From NCBI RefSeq assembly GCF_034931125.1, contig NZ_JAYGHM010000025.1, positions 36,590 to 100,589 on the forward strand: a DNA stretch of 64,000 nucleotides, read 5' to 3'. Positions 9,389-17,910 of this stretch are shown here, piece by piece (positions within the stretch are counted from its first letter, which is position 1; each line of letters starts with the position of its first letter). The stretch comes from Rivularia sp034931125. Its GTDB lineage: Bacteria; Cyanobacteriota; Cyanobacteriia; Cyanobacteriales; Nostocaceae. Below the pieces are notes generated by a model, which did no database searches, was not told the DNA's origin, and saw only the letters and a program-made list of their open reading frames with translations. The translations under genes and the position numbers were made by a program.

Positions 9389-10087
9389 ATGGATAACAAC
9401 GAAAGCAAGAGCTACAACCGAGAAGTTAGACAGGATTCATTTACCGACGCTGACGGTAACATTCATACTAATGTTACACGAACCAGCGAAACAGTTGAAA
9501 ACGATCCCAACACCTATGAAGAAGGTTACGTTTCCGGTAGAATCCAAGAGCGAAATTACCAAAGAAGAGACTTAGCCGCACGAGATACTAACAATGCTAA
9601 TAGTGGCTTGATATTGGGTATATTGCTTGCAACATTTGCAACTTTAGCAGGTGGCGCGATGTGGTATTTTAACCAATATAGAGAAGCAGATAAAACAACT
9701 CCTACGGTAATTGAGACTCCGGTAACAACAGAACCTACACTTACCGAACCTGAAGCTGCTCAACCTCCACAGAATAATACAACCACAATTATCGAGAAAA
9801 CGAAAGAAGTAGCGGTTCCTGTTGAAGTTCCTGTTGCAGTTCCCCAGCAACAAGCACCAGCACCAGCACCAGCACCGCAACAGCCAGACATTAACATTAA
9901 TGTCCCACCCCAACAAGGTGCAAGTGGATCGAATTCTACACCACAAAAAACAACTCCTAAGCAGCCCCAAAGTTCAAACGGTGGCAGCAATAATTCCTCT
10001 CAACAACCACAAAGCGAAAGCAATTCCAATAATTCTACATCTACCGTTAGTCCCCCTAACGTTCTTGGGACTGATACACCTCAGTAA
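9389..10087 (+). CDS. Single-pass membrane protein with Pro/Gln-rich tail
   Basis: I recognise no family for this 232-residue protein. The first 75 residues are polar and charged and contain a DADGNIHTNVTR segment. One membrane helix spans about residues 76-92 (LILGILLATFATLAGG). The rest is of low complexity: a Thr/Pro/Glu-rich part, a VPVEVPVAVPQQ repeat, an APAPAPAP tract near 155, then Ser/Asn/Gln-rich sequence to the end. With the hydrophilic tail outside, it could reach across the periplasm or peptidoglycan, but topology is inferred only. The ATG at 9389 is the only reasonable start. It is alone on this strand, with a terminator about 130 bases after its stop. Confidence 0.7.
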   Translation: MDNNESKSYNREVRQDSFTDADGNIHTNVTRTSETVENDPNTYEEGYVSGRIQERNYQRRDLAARDTNNANSGLILGILLATFATLAGGAMWYFNQYREADKTTPTVIETPVTTEPTLTEPEAAQPPQNNTTTIIEKTKEVAVPVEVPVAVPQQQAPAPAPAPQQPDININVPPQQGASGSNSTPQKTTPKQPQSSNGGSNNSSQQPQSESNSNNSTSTVSPPNVLGTDTPQ

Positions 10088-10136
10088 ATTTCACTCTTTA
10101 TATCTAAGTAGATAGGCGTAATTAAATATAATAAAA

Positions 10137-10195
10137 GACCTCACCCTTAATTCCTCCTTGTTAAGGAGAGAGAAGCCGGACTAAGGATAAGGTTT
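10137..10195. repeat. Degenerate copy of CCTCACCC-type dispersed repeat
   Basis: ACCTCACCCTTAATTCCTCC followed by TTAAGGAGAGAGAAGCCGG. The same plan occurs at 38040-38098 and, in its most intact palindromic form, at 55621-55681. It looks like a decayed non-autonomous intergenic repeat. Confidence 0.55.
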
Positions 10196-10220
10196 TATAT
10201 TTAGCTAAGCTAAGCTCGAT

Positions 10221-10244
10221 CCCCCTTGTTTAGGGGGGTTTTTT
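10221..10244 (+). terminator. Rho-independent terminator
   Basis: CCCCC at 10221-10225, loop TTGTTTA, GGGGGG at 10233-10238, then six T. It ends the transcript of the 9389-10087 gene. Confidence 0.75.
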
Positions 10245-10797
10245 GTAAATTGTGTAAGTATTTGTTACTAGCTCATTAAAACCAGTTGGGCAAATATTAC
10301 GAAAAGTTACTAATAGTTAAAATCAGTAAAATAAAGTTTATCTTATAAAAAATGAATGCTAAGTTTATAAATAAGGCACAAAATAAGTAAGAGCTCTAAC
10401 AACAAATCTTTCGATTAGAGTTTGTGTCTCCCACTCTAATCCCATCGCAATCTCTCGAATGTTACATCCAACAAACGCCGTGTTTTAGTCTTTAGTCTAT
10501 CGATGAATTTGGAGGTTTTAGACAGATAAGGGATGTACATTGCGTGATAACTTAACAACAAAATTGCGATTCCGGCTCACCCTATATTTTTGTCAAACTA
10601 ATTCTAATTTTCCACTTTTCTGAAATTACCAACTTTTTAATAAACCGTCTCTAATTACTGACATTTACGGTCGTAACTGGAGACGGTTTTGAAGTTAGGA
10701 GTAATTAAGGTTAAAGGTGTGATAATTCTAAACTCCAAACTTTTTCTTGTTCCCTTGTCCCCTTGTCTCCCCATCTCCCCATCTCCTCATATCCCAT
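10245..10797. other. Intergenic region with an isolated hairpin
   Basis: About 550 bases without a convincing coding frame. AAACCGTCTC at 10642-10651 pairs with GAGACGGTTT at 10680-10689, a perfect 10-bp stem with a 28-base loop. It could be the 3' end of a small RNA or a terminator. The last 60 bases before the minus-strand gene are CCCCTTGTCTCCCC-type low-complexity repeats. Confidence 0.4.
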
Positions 10798-11625
10798 TTA
10801 CTCCAAAGTAATTACAGTCACTTCCGGGGGACAAAACAAGCGTCCTGGGAGGTAAGTTCCTAAACCGCGATTGACGTATAGCTGATTTTTTCCTACTTGG
10901 TGAAATCCTTGCGCCCATTCCCAGTGTCGGAGAACTTTAACGTAGTCCGAACGTAAAAATGGTATTAATCGCCGTACCTCTTTGGGAACTTTGCGAATAA
11001 TTTTTTTGTAATAAACTACTAAAGGACCAATATTAGGTAATATTATTTGTCCACCGTGAGTATGACCGGATAGTTGCAAATCGACTCGCCACTGTTGTAA
11101 TATCTGGGCTGTATCGGGATTATGTGATAGAACGATGCGCGGTGTTGCGTCGTCTAACTGATTCATTACCGATGCAGGATTAAATTCTTTTGACCAATAA
11201 TCAGCTAATCCGACTAACGGTAATTCTTTGCCTAAAGGATAAGCAATTTCATTCCAAAGAACTTTAATATCGATACTTGTCAAAGCTGCTGTAACTTCTG
11301 CTTTCGCGGTGCGGTAGCATATATCGTGATTGCCAAGTACAGCATATATACCAGCGCGAGATTGTAAATTTTTGAGTTTTTTTACTAACTTGTATATTGG
11401 AGCCGGGTCATCAGTTATATAGTCACCAGTTAAAACAACCAAATCCGGTTCAGCTTCATTGCTGGCAATAATGGCTTGTTCTAACATTTCTGACGATAAC
11501 CTGAATCCGTCGTAATGCAAATCTGATAATTGTACTATGCGAGTACCGATGGTAGATGCTGGTAAACTATCTATTTTTACTACAAGTTTTTCTACACTCA
11601 AAGGACCAGATAACAACCAATGCAT
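10798..11625 (-). CDS. Metallophosphoesterase (copy A)
   Basis: A 275-residue calcineurin-like phosphoesterase, closest in plan to YaeI-type proteins. The dinuclear metal motifs are all present: DLH (SDLHYDG near residue 33), GDYITDD near 66, GNHD near 97, a late SHNPD and GHTHGG. Substrate is unknown; YaeI relatives act on lipid or nucleotide phosphodiesters. No signal peptide is obvious; the start MHWLLSGPLSVEKL is weakly hydrophobic. It is one of two tandem paralogues on the minus strand, with copy B at 11900-12733. The two share most motifs and the same first and last residues, showing a local duplication. A gap and heptamer repeats separate them. Confidence 0.88.
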   Translation of the reverse strand: MHWLLSGPLSVEKLVVKIDSLPASTIGTRIVQLSDLHYDGFRLSSEMLEQAIIASNEAEPDLVVLTGDYITDDPAPIYKLVKKLKNLQSRAGIYAVLGNHDICYRTAKAEVTAALTSIDIKVLWNEIAYPLGKELPLVGLADYWSKEFNPASVMNQLDDATPRIVLSHNPDTAQILQQWRVDLQLSGHTHGGQIILPNIGPLVVYYKKIIRKVPKEVRRLIPFLRSDYVKVLRHWEWAQGFHQVGKNQLYVNRGLGTYLPGRLFCPPEVTVITLE

Positions 11626-11700
11626 AGCGCTAACGTTGCTCCTTGTACCAGCGCCTTTAGTCTATCATCTGAATAGTGAACAGTCAGTAGTTAACAGTTA

Positions 11701-11824
11701 NNNNNNNNNNNNNNNNNNNNNNNNNNNNNNNNNNNNNNNNNNNNNNNNNNNNNNNNNNNNNNNNNNNNNNNNNNNNNNNNNNNNNNNNNNNNNNNNNNNN
11801 NNNNNNNNNNNNNNNNNNNNNNNN
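11701..11824. other. Assembly gap (124 N)
   Basis: N run between the two metallophosphoesterase genes. It begins after AACAGTTA and ends at GTTAACC, directly at a heptamer tandem repeat, so a collapsed repeat is the likely cause. Confidence 0.95.
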
Positions 11825-11892
11825 GTTAACCTTTAACCTTTAACCTTTAACCTTTAACCTTTAACCTTTAACCTTTGACCTTTAACCTTTAA
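11825..11892. repeat. Heptamer tandem repeat (AACCTTT)n
   Basis: Eight to nine units of AACCTTT, with one unit changed to GACCTTT. It continues out of the assembly gap, so the true length is unknown. Similar heptamers appear at 30476-30553 and 39402-39454. Confidence 0.9.
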
Positions 11893-11899
11893 TAGTTAT

Positions 11900-12733
11900 C
11901 TATCCCCTCTCCAAGGTAATAAGGGTGACTTCTGGGTTACAAAAAAAGCGTCCTGGTAGATAAGTTCCTAAACCCCGGTTTACATAAAGTTGATTAGTCC
12001 CTATTTGATGAAATCCCTGGGCCCATTGCCAATTTCTGATTACTTGGAAGAATTCTTTTTTGACAAATGGCATCCGACGGCGCAGTTTTCTGGGTATGCT
12101 GCGAACAATATTGTTATAAACTGCGATCGCAGGACCGACACCGGGAATTACAATATGACCACCGTGAGTATGACCCGATAGCTGTAAATCTACCCGCCAT
12201 TGTCGCAATATATCGGCGGTATCGGGGTTGTGGGATAAAACGATGCGTGGTGTTGCTGGGTCTAACTGGTTCATTACTAATCCAGGATTGAAATCAGAAG
12301 ACCAATATTCAGCAAGTCCGACTAATGCTAATTCTTTCCCTAATGGATACGCAATTTTGTTGTCAAGTAATTCAATTCCTACTCTGTTAAAAGCGGCTGC
12401 AATTTCTGCTTTTGAATGGGGATAATATATGTCATGATTGCCAAGCACTGCATAAGTACCGCAACGACTTTGTAAATGCTTGAGTCGAAGTACTAATTGA
12501 TTGATTGGAGCAGGGTCATCAGTTACATAATCGCCGGTAAATACAACTAGATCGGGTTCCGCTTTGTTGCAGGCAATTATGGCTTTTTCTAACATTTTTT
12601 CTGACAAACGTAAGCCGTCATAGTGAAAATCTGACATTTGCACTATACGGACACCTTTTAACGATGCTGGCAAATCTTGAATCTTAACTGTTAGTTTTTC
12701 TACACTTAACGGTCCGGTCAATAACCAGTGCAT
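11900..12733 (-). CDS. Metallophosphoesterase (copy B)
   Basis: A 277-residue paralogue of the 10798-11625 product. It has the same metal-binding set: SDFHYDG, GDYVTDD, GNHDIYY, SHNPD and GHTHGGH. Note the DxH motif reads DFH here and DLH in copy A, which keeps both metal ligands. Differences concentrate in the segment from about residue 105 to 150 and in the basic stretch near 215 (RSIPRKLRRR), so the two may differ in partner or substrate. It ends in RFFCNPEVTLITLERG, as copy A does apart from two extra residues. The ATG at 12733 gives the same MHWLL opening. An HIP1 site lies within the gene near 12123. Function in the cell is unknown. Confidence 0.88.
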   Translation of the reverse strand: MHWLLTGPLSVEKLTVKIQDLPASLKGVRIVQMSDFHYDGLRLSEKMLEKAIIACNKAEPDLVVFTGDYVTDDPAPINQLVLRLKHLQSRCGTYAVLGNHDIYYPHSKAEIAAAFNRVGIELLDNKIAYPLGKELALVGLAEYWSSDFNPGLVMNQLDPATPRIVLSHNPDTADILRQWRVDLQLSGHTHGGHIVIPGVGPAIAVYNNIVRSIPRKLRRRMPFVKKEFFQVIRNWQWAQGFHQIGTNQLYVNRGLGTYLPGRFFCNPEVTLITLERG

Positions 12734-13058
12734 AAAGTAAGAAATCTCATTAAACCAATGCCCTTAGCGTATCAAATTAAAACTCTAGTAGCAGTATATT
12801 AAATAACTTGTTATCTCTAATGGTAGATGAAATTATTCAATAAGTCTCTGCCCAAATACTTTTAATTTAATTTAGATTTAAATCTAACTATTGAACCAAT
12901 GGTAATAATTCATACTTGTAACTATTGCTTTAGTTAGAACATATACTTCGCATCTGTCTTAGGTCATAATACCTATTTATGTCGCAAGCAGGGTTAATTT
13001 AAGGGTAATAATTGATTAAAAATTAAGAGAAAGAAATTATTTAGCAATTTATCAACTT
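12734..13058. other. Intergenic region upstream of carotenoid protein gene
   Basis: About 325 AT-rich bases between divergent genes. No RNA or repeat recognised. The promoter of the helical carotenoid protein gene should lie here, but I could not identify a clear -35/-10 pair. Confidence 0.45.
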
Positions 13059-13517
13059 ATGACTTTTACAACTGAAGACAAAACCAGAAAAGCTGTAGAA
13101 CAATTTCTTGGCTTTGATGCTGATACTCAACTAGCGTTATTGTGGTATGGTTACTTAGATATCAAAGATAATTTAAATCCTGTTAACCAAGATTCCGCAC
13201 AGCAAACTGCTAAGGCTTTATTCGATCAAATCCAGGCAATGCCGAAGGAAGAACAACTACAAGCACAGCGGGATATTGTTTCTGGTGCTAGCAGTGATAT
13301 TAGTAGCTCCTATACATCTTTAAGTTCTAGCGCGAAGCTTGATGTATGGTTGAGACTTGCACAAGGGATGGAAGATGGTAGTGTTATTCAAGTACCCGAT
13401 GACTATGAATTACCATCTAATACAAACGATTTTGTAAGTTCCATTAAAGAATTAGACTTTGAACAGCGCGTTAATTTTATGCGTAGTGCTGTAATGGAAA
13501 TGGGTGCCAAATCTTAA
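13059..13517 (+). CDS. Helical carotenoid protein (OCP N-terminal domain only)
   Basis: A 152-residue protein that is only the all-helical N-terminal domain of orange carotenoid protein. The segment FLGFDADTQLALLWYGYLDIKDNLNP is the clear family marker, followed by the second four-helix half with LSSSAKLDVWLRLAQGMEDG. No C-terminal NTF2-like domain is encoded: the stop falls after MEMGAKS and no such frame follows. Known helical carotenoid proteins bind one carotenoid and either quench singlet oxygen or quench phycobilisome energy; which type this is cannot be told by eye. The gene stands alone on the plus strand. A light- or stress-controlled promoter is likely but not seen. Confidence 0.88.
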   Translation: MTFTTEDKTRKAVEQFLGFDADTQLALLWYGYLDIKDNLNPVNQDSAQQTAKALFDQIQAMPKEEQLQAQRDIVSGASSDISSSYTSLSSSAKLDVWLRLAQGMEDGSVIQVPDDYELPSNTNDFVSSIKELDFEQRVNFMRSAVMEMGAKS

Positions 13518-13581
13518 TTAATTTGCTATGGGGACGTAATATGATTGCGTCTCTATATAATTATGAATTGATAATTGTTCA

Positions 13582-15156
13582 TTATTCATTGTTGATCGAT
13601 TTAATCATATCGGCAGCTTTTTCAGCAATCATAATTGTGGGAGCATTCGTATTACCACCAATAATATTAGGCATTATTGAAGCATCTACGACTCTTAATC
13701 CTTTGACTCCATGAACCTGTAGTTTTGAATTAACTACTGACATCGAGTCATTACCCATTTTACAACTTCCGACTGGATGATATAAACTTTCTGCGGTGTT
13801 GCGAATAAAAGCAGAAATATCCTCATTTGTTTGTATTTCGGAACTGGGAATAATTTCTTCACCTCTATATGTATGAAATGCTTCTGATTGTAAGATTTGA
13901 CGAGATATTTTGACACCTGATAATAAAACTTCTAAATCCTGTGGATTTTCCAGATAATTAGGTTGAATAAATGGCGGTTTTAAAGGATTTTTTGAACTTA
14001 ATTTGATGTTTCCTTTGCTTTGAGGATATAAAAGAGTCGGACATAAAGTGAATCCATGCTGTTTGCGTTTGGTAAAACCGTGATTGATTAAACAACCGGG
14101 AACAAAATGCAATTGTAAATTAACCTTATCTAAATTATTTACGGTTTTTAAAAAGCCCCCAGCCTCGGCTATATTTGATGTTAAAGCACCTTTTTTAAAA
14201 AACAGATATTTTAGAAAATTTTGTGGATTTTTGAGATTAGCCAGGGTAATATTTTTTGTAGATTTATACACAACTGGTACAACTAAATGGTCTTGTAAAT
14301 TTTGTCCAACACCGGGCAAATCTACTAATACCGGAATATTTAATGATTTTAGATGTTTCGCACAACCAATTCCTGAAAGCATTAATAGTTGTGGGGAATT
14401 AATTGTCCCAGCGCTTAATATTACTTCTCGATTAATTGTAACTTTGTGTTCTACATTTTTATTTTCATAGATTAATCCAACAACGCGCTTTTCTGCAAAT
14501 AATATACTTGTAACTTGAGAATTAGTTTTTACAGTTAAATTTTTTCTAAATAACACGGGCTTTAAATAAGCAGTAGCAGCACTATGACGTTGCCCATTTT
14601 TTTGAGTTACTTGATAAAACCCAATTCCTTCTTGTTGTTTACCATTAAAATCATTGTTATAAGTTAATCCAAATTCTGTGGCTGCTTTGATAAAAACGTG
14701 AGATAAAGGATTGCGATCTCGTAAATCGGTAACGTTGAGAAGTCCGTTAACACTATGATATTCGTCGATAACTCTAGATTGGTTTTCAGCTTTTTTAAAA
14801 TAATCGAGTACTTTTTTACCACTCCATCCTAAATTGCCTAAATTATGCCAGTTATCGTAGTCATCAGAATTACCTCTAATATAAATCATGGCATTAATGG
14901 AACTACTTCCACCCAACACCTTTCCACGAGGAAAATAAAGTTGACGGTTATTTAAATAAGATTGTTTTTCCGTGTAGTAAGTCCAATCATATTTAGTTTT
15001 AAATAAATCTCCATAACCCGCAGGAATATGAATTTTGAGAGATTTATCTGGGTTCCCAGCTTCTAAAAGTAGTACTTTGATTTGAGGATTTTCTGTCAAA
15101 CGATTCGCTAATACGCAACCAGCGGAACCCGCACCAATAATTATATAATCGTACAT
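13582..15156 (-). CDS. GMC family FAD-dependent oxidoreductase
   Basis: A 524-residue glucose-methanol-choline oxidoreductase. The N-terminal FAD-binding motif GAGSAGCVLANRL, the flavin-loop motif GKVLGGSSSINAMIYIRG near residue 80, the middle SAGTINSPQLLMLSGIG motif and GVGQNLQDH are all present. The catalytic region has His in LYHPVGSCKMG and Asn in GGNTNAPT, as in choline dehydrogenase-like members. It oxidises an alcohol, but the substrate cannot be inferred. No signal peptide is present, so it is probably cytosolic. It converges on the carotenoid protein gene (65 bases apart) and lies upstream of nothing obviously related. Length is normal for the family. Confidence 0.9.
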   Translation of the reverse strand: MYDYIIIGAGSAGCVLANRLTENPQIKVLLLEAGNPDKSLKIHIPAGYGDLFKTKYDWTYYTEKQSYLNNRQLYFPRGKVLGGSSSINAMIYIRGNSDDYDNWHNLGNLGWSGKKVLDYFKKAENQSRVIDEYHSVNGLLNVTDLRDRNPLSHVFIKAATEFGLTYNNDFNGKQQEGIGFYQVTQKNGQRHSAATAYLKPVLFRKNLTVKTNSQVTSILFAEKRVVGLIYENKNVEHKVTINREVILSAGTINSPQLLMLSGIGCAKHLKSLNIPVLVDLPGVGQNLQDHLVVPVVYKSTKNITLANLKNPQNFLKYLFFKKGALTSNIAEAGGFLKTVNNLDKVNLQLHFVPGCLINHGFTKRKQHGFTLCPTLLYPQSKGNIKLSSKNPLKPPFIQPNYLENPQDLEVLLSGVKISRQILQSEAFHTYRGEEIIPSSEIQTNEDISAFIRNTAESLYHPVGSCKMGNDSMSVVNSKLQVHGVKGLRVVDASIMPNIIGGNTNAPTIMIAEKAADMIKSINNE

Positions 15157-15192
15157 TGAATTTTGGATTTTAGATTTTAGATTGGAAGTATA

Positions 15193-15236
15193 AAGTTAGG
15201 AGTTAGGAGTTAAGAATTAGGAGTTAGGAATTATCT
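15193..15236. repeat. Degenerate heptamer repeat (AGTTAGG)n
   Basis: Repeated AGTTAGG and AGTTAAG units between the helicase and GMC genes, followed by CTCCCC-type low-complexity sequence. The same unit borders the N gaps at 3266 and 58267. Confidence 0.7.
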
Positions 15237-15262
15237 CCCCCTCTCCCCATCTCCCCTCTCTT

Positions 15263-17425
15263 CTACCAAAGTGCAACTTGCTGTCTAACTTCTTCTATAT
15301 TCAAATAATCGCTTGCAAAAGCTTTCCGTAATAAAGGATGGGGAATAAATTTATCGTATTTTTGGATTTCGGGTGCTTCTGCATCTGCAACTAAATGTTC
15401 GTTGATAATACGCTGTTCGCATAAAGATAAAATTTCATTTTCTAGCTGTTCAAATTTATCTTTTCCTAATTTTAATGTCATAAAATAAGGATTAACGCCA
15501 CCTAGAGATTTAATTTCTAAAGATTCTCTACAAAAGTTATTTAATAATCTCTGGAAAGTGTTGTAAGCAACTGTACCCATCCAAGGGAAAATACAGCATT
15601 TGCCTTTTTCTAATTTGACTATATTACGTTTATCTAATTCAAAATCTTGTGTTAATTGACGTGCCGATCGCAAACGTTCTTGAGCATTTTTTTGTAAATA
15701 GGAATATTCTGTATCTTCTAATAAAATGCAACGCATACGCTGTAAGATTTTACTATGAATTGTTCCGCTACCACCACGCCAATAAATCCCGGCTTTACCT
15801 TCAACTTGTTTAACAAATATTGTTTTATTTGCAAAATCTATATCTAAAACTTCCCAGGTTTTTCCTGCTAATCCGAATTGACTACCGACGTTAGGTACTA
15901 TAACTATTGTACCGATATCTTTTGCATCTTGTTTAACATTAAATTCCAAAGTTTCGGGGAATACTGCATAAAATTGAAATCTTTTAACTATTTTTTCTCC
16001 TGCTAAACCGAGGATTAATTTACCTTGTTCAGTTTTATTAATATGATCGATGCTGACTAAATAACGTAGCAATAATTTATAATCTTCTGGAGATATATTT
16101 TTAAAGGATGATAAATTTAATATATTAGCAAGAGCAGATGGTGAAATTTCTTTGCTTGCTGCCAAAATACTCATAGTCTGATGATAAAGCAAACTTAATG
16201 GGTATTTTATTGGTTCAATAGGTTCAATCCATTTGTCTTCTAAATAAAGTTGAATAATCGCAATAGACTGTAAAAGTTGCCAGGGAATTTGTTGGGGAAG
16301 GGGTGCTTCTAATAATTGCTTTTCCGAACAAACAAAGCGCATATCCGCAGGTTCTCCTCTTCTTCCGGTGCGTCCCAAACGTTGTAAAAAACTGGCTACA
16401 CAATCCGGTGATTCTAACTGAATGACTCGCTGTAAATAGCCGATATCAACACCAACTTCTAAAGTCAATGTTGCAGCAGTCACTGCTGGTTTGTCAGGTT
16501 CCCGCATGGCATTTTCCGCAGCTTGGCGCAGAGAAGCGGATATACTACCATGATGAACATGATAAATATCTGGTAGATTTTGGGTTGCAGCGATTTGACG
16601 CAAAGATGCGATGATAGATTCGGTTTGTGATTTATTGTTAGCAAAAATCAGACATTTACGCGATTTACTCAAGTTAAAAATATATTTATCGCAGTCGGTG
16701 ACTTCTGAGGTATCGGTTTTTCCTGGAACATAAAAGTGTTCCAAAGCTAATTTAATTTGTCGCTTTCCTGCTTCGATTTTCGGGGTAATTACCGTTCTAT
16801 TTGTACCAGAACCAAGCCAATCTTCTGCAAGTGAATAATCACCTAATGTTGCTGATAAACCGATTCTACGGGGTTGATTTTTTGTTAACTTTGCCAATCT
16901 TTCTAATTGACAAAGAATCTGACAACCTCTTTCGGTACCCATAAAAGCGTGAATTTCATCGATAACTACAAAGCGAATATCACCAAAAAGACGTATTAAA
17001 TCATGATGTTTGTTAATTAATAAACTTTCTAAAGATTCTGGTGTAATTTGGAGAATACCCGATGGAGTTTTTAAAAGCTGCTTTTTTCGACTTTGAGAAA
17101 CATCTCCATGCCAATGGTACACCGGAATATCAGCTTCTCTCAATAAGTCGTTAAGACGTTCAAATTGGTCGTTAATTAATGCTTTGATTGGACCAATATA
17201 AATTGCACCTATAGTATTAGAAGGTTTTTCGTATAAGTGAGTTAAAACTGGCAAAAAAGCTGCTTCTGTTTTACCCGAAGCTGTACCTGCGGCAACTAAT
17301 AAGTGAGCATCTGTTTCAAATATAACTTCGCAAGCAGCAGTTTGTACGGGTCTCAATTCAGTCCAGTTATGATTGTAAATGTATTCTTGGATAAATGGCG
17401 CGAGTTTACTGTAGGTATCGCTCAT
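15263..17425 (-). CDS. Lhr-like superfamily 2 DEAD/DEAH helicase
   Basis: A 720-residue SF2 helicase with every core motif: I (AGTASGKTEAAF), Ia (GPIKALINDQ), Ib (ITPESLESL), II (DEIHAF), III (LSATLGD), IV (LIFANNK), V (TLEVGVDIG) and VI (QRLGRTGRRG). The DEIH box, the GRTGRRG form and the winged-helix-like C-terminal part place it near Lhr-type helicases, but it is shorter than the Lhr core plus extensions. It should unwind or translocate on DNA or RNA:DNA hybrids in the cytosol. Similar helicases are found beside DUF2791 ATPases and TerB-domain proteins; those partners lie about 30 kb away in this window (45937-49188). The gene is monocistronic here. Confidence 0.85.
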   Translation of the reverse strand: MSDTYSKLAPFIQEYIYNHNWTELRPVQTAACEVIFETDAHLLVAAGTASGKTEAAFLPVLTHLYEKPSNTIGAIYIGPIKALINDQFERLNDLLREADIPVYHWHGDVSQSRKKQLLKTPSGILQITPESLESLLINKHHDLIRLFGDIRFVVIDEIHAFMGTERGCQILCQLERLAKLTKNQPRRIGLSATLGDYSLAEDWLGSGTNRTVITPKIEAGKRQIKLALEHFYVPGKTDTSEVTDCDKYIFNLSKSRKCLIFANNKSQTESIIASLRQIAATQNLPDIYHVHHGSISASLRQAAENAMREPDKPAVTAATLTLEVGVDIGYLQRVIQLESPDCVASFLQRLGRTGRRGEPADMRFVCSEKQLLEAPLPQQIPWQLLQSIAIIQLYLEDKWIEPIEPIKYPLSLLYHQTMSILAASKEISPSALANILNLSSFKNISPEDYKLLLRYLVSIDHINKTEQGKLILGLAGEKIVKRFQFYAVFPETLEFNVKQDAKDIGTIVIVPNVGSQFGLAGKTWEVLDIDFANKTIFVKQVEGKAGIYWRGGSGTIHSKILQRMRCILLEDTEYSYLQKNAQERLRSARQLTQDFELDKRNIVKLEKGKCCIFPWMGTVAYNTFQRLLNNFCRESLEIKSLGGVNPYFMTLKLGKDKFEQLENEILSLCEQRIINEHLVADAEAPEIQKYDKFIPHPLLRKAFASDYLNIEEVRQQVALW

Positions 17426-17910
17426 AAATTTGATATTATAATCCGGTTTAGCAGTAGTGCGATCGCTATGATGAATTAAGTAATTTTTATATTAGGCAAA
17501 TTGTATCAGTATCTATTTAAATTGTAAAAAAATTGAGCAAGTGTTAATCCTTTAAAGAAAAGTGTAAATCAATCTAATATTTAATTATTTATTTCCCGAA
17601 TTAATCGTAAGTAACATAGTTGGCAGACAAAAACGCTTAATACATAGAAGATATACAGTGAAGTAGTAATAAGCCGGGTAATCTATTATTGATATATTAA
17701 AGGCTAGACTATACTTGTGCAGAGCTTTCAGCAAGGACAATTTTATGTGGTATAAAACACTATGTAATTAAATTAGCTAGTATATTTAGTATCAATTCAA
17801 ATTACTATACTAACTATATAGACATTGTGGAGACACAATGAGTTAGATTATTTAGTGTTAATTTGGATATTTATACAATGAATAATACCTCAAGATAAGG
17901 AGTTTTGTTG
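17426..17910. other. Intergenic region upstream of the MscS pair
   Basis: About 485 AT-rich bases between divergent genes with one GCGATCGC (HIP1) site near 17460. An AAGGAG ribosome binding site at 17897-17902 decides the start of the next gene at the ATG at 17911. No other feature recognised. Confidence 0.5.

Noticed and set aside
9644..9990. Minus-strand Cys/Trp-rich frames opposite the Pro/Gln-rich protein
   Set aside because: Reverse-strand reading of CCAGCACCA-type low-complexity codons; an artefact.
11825..11892. CRISPR-like array
   Set aside because: Units of seven bases in direct tandem with no spacers; a heptamer microsatellite.
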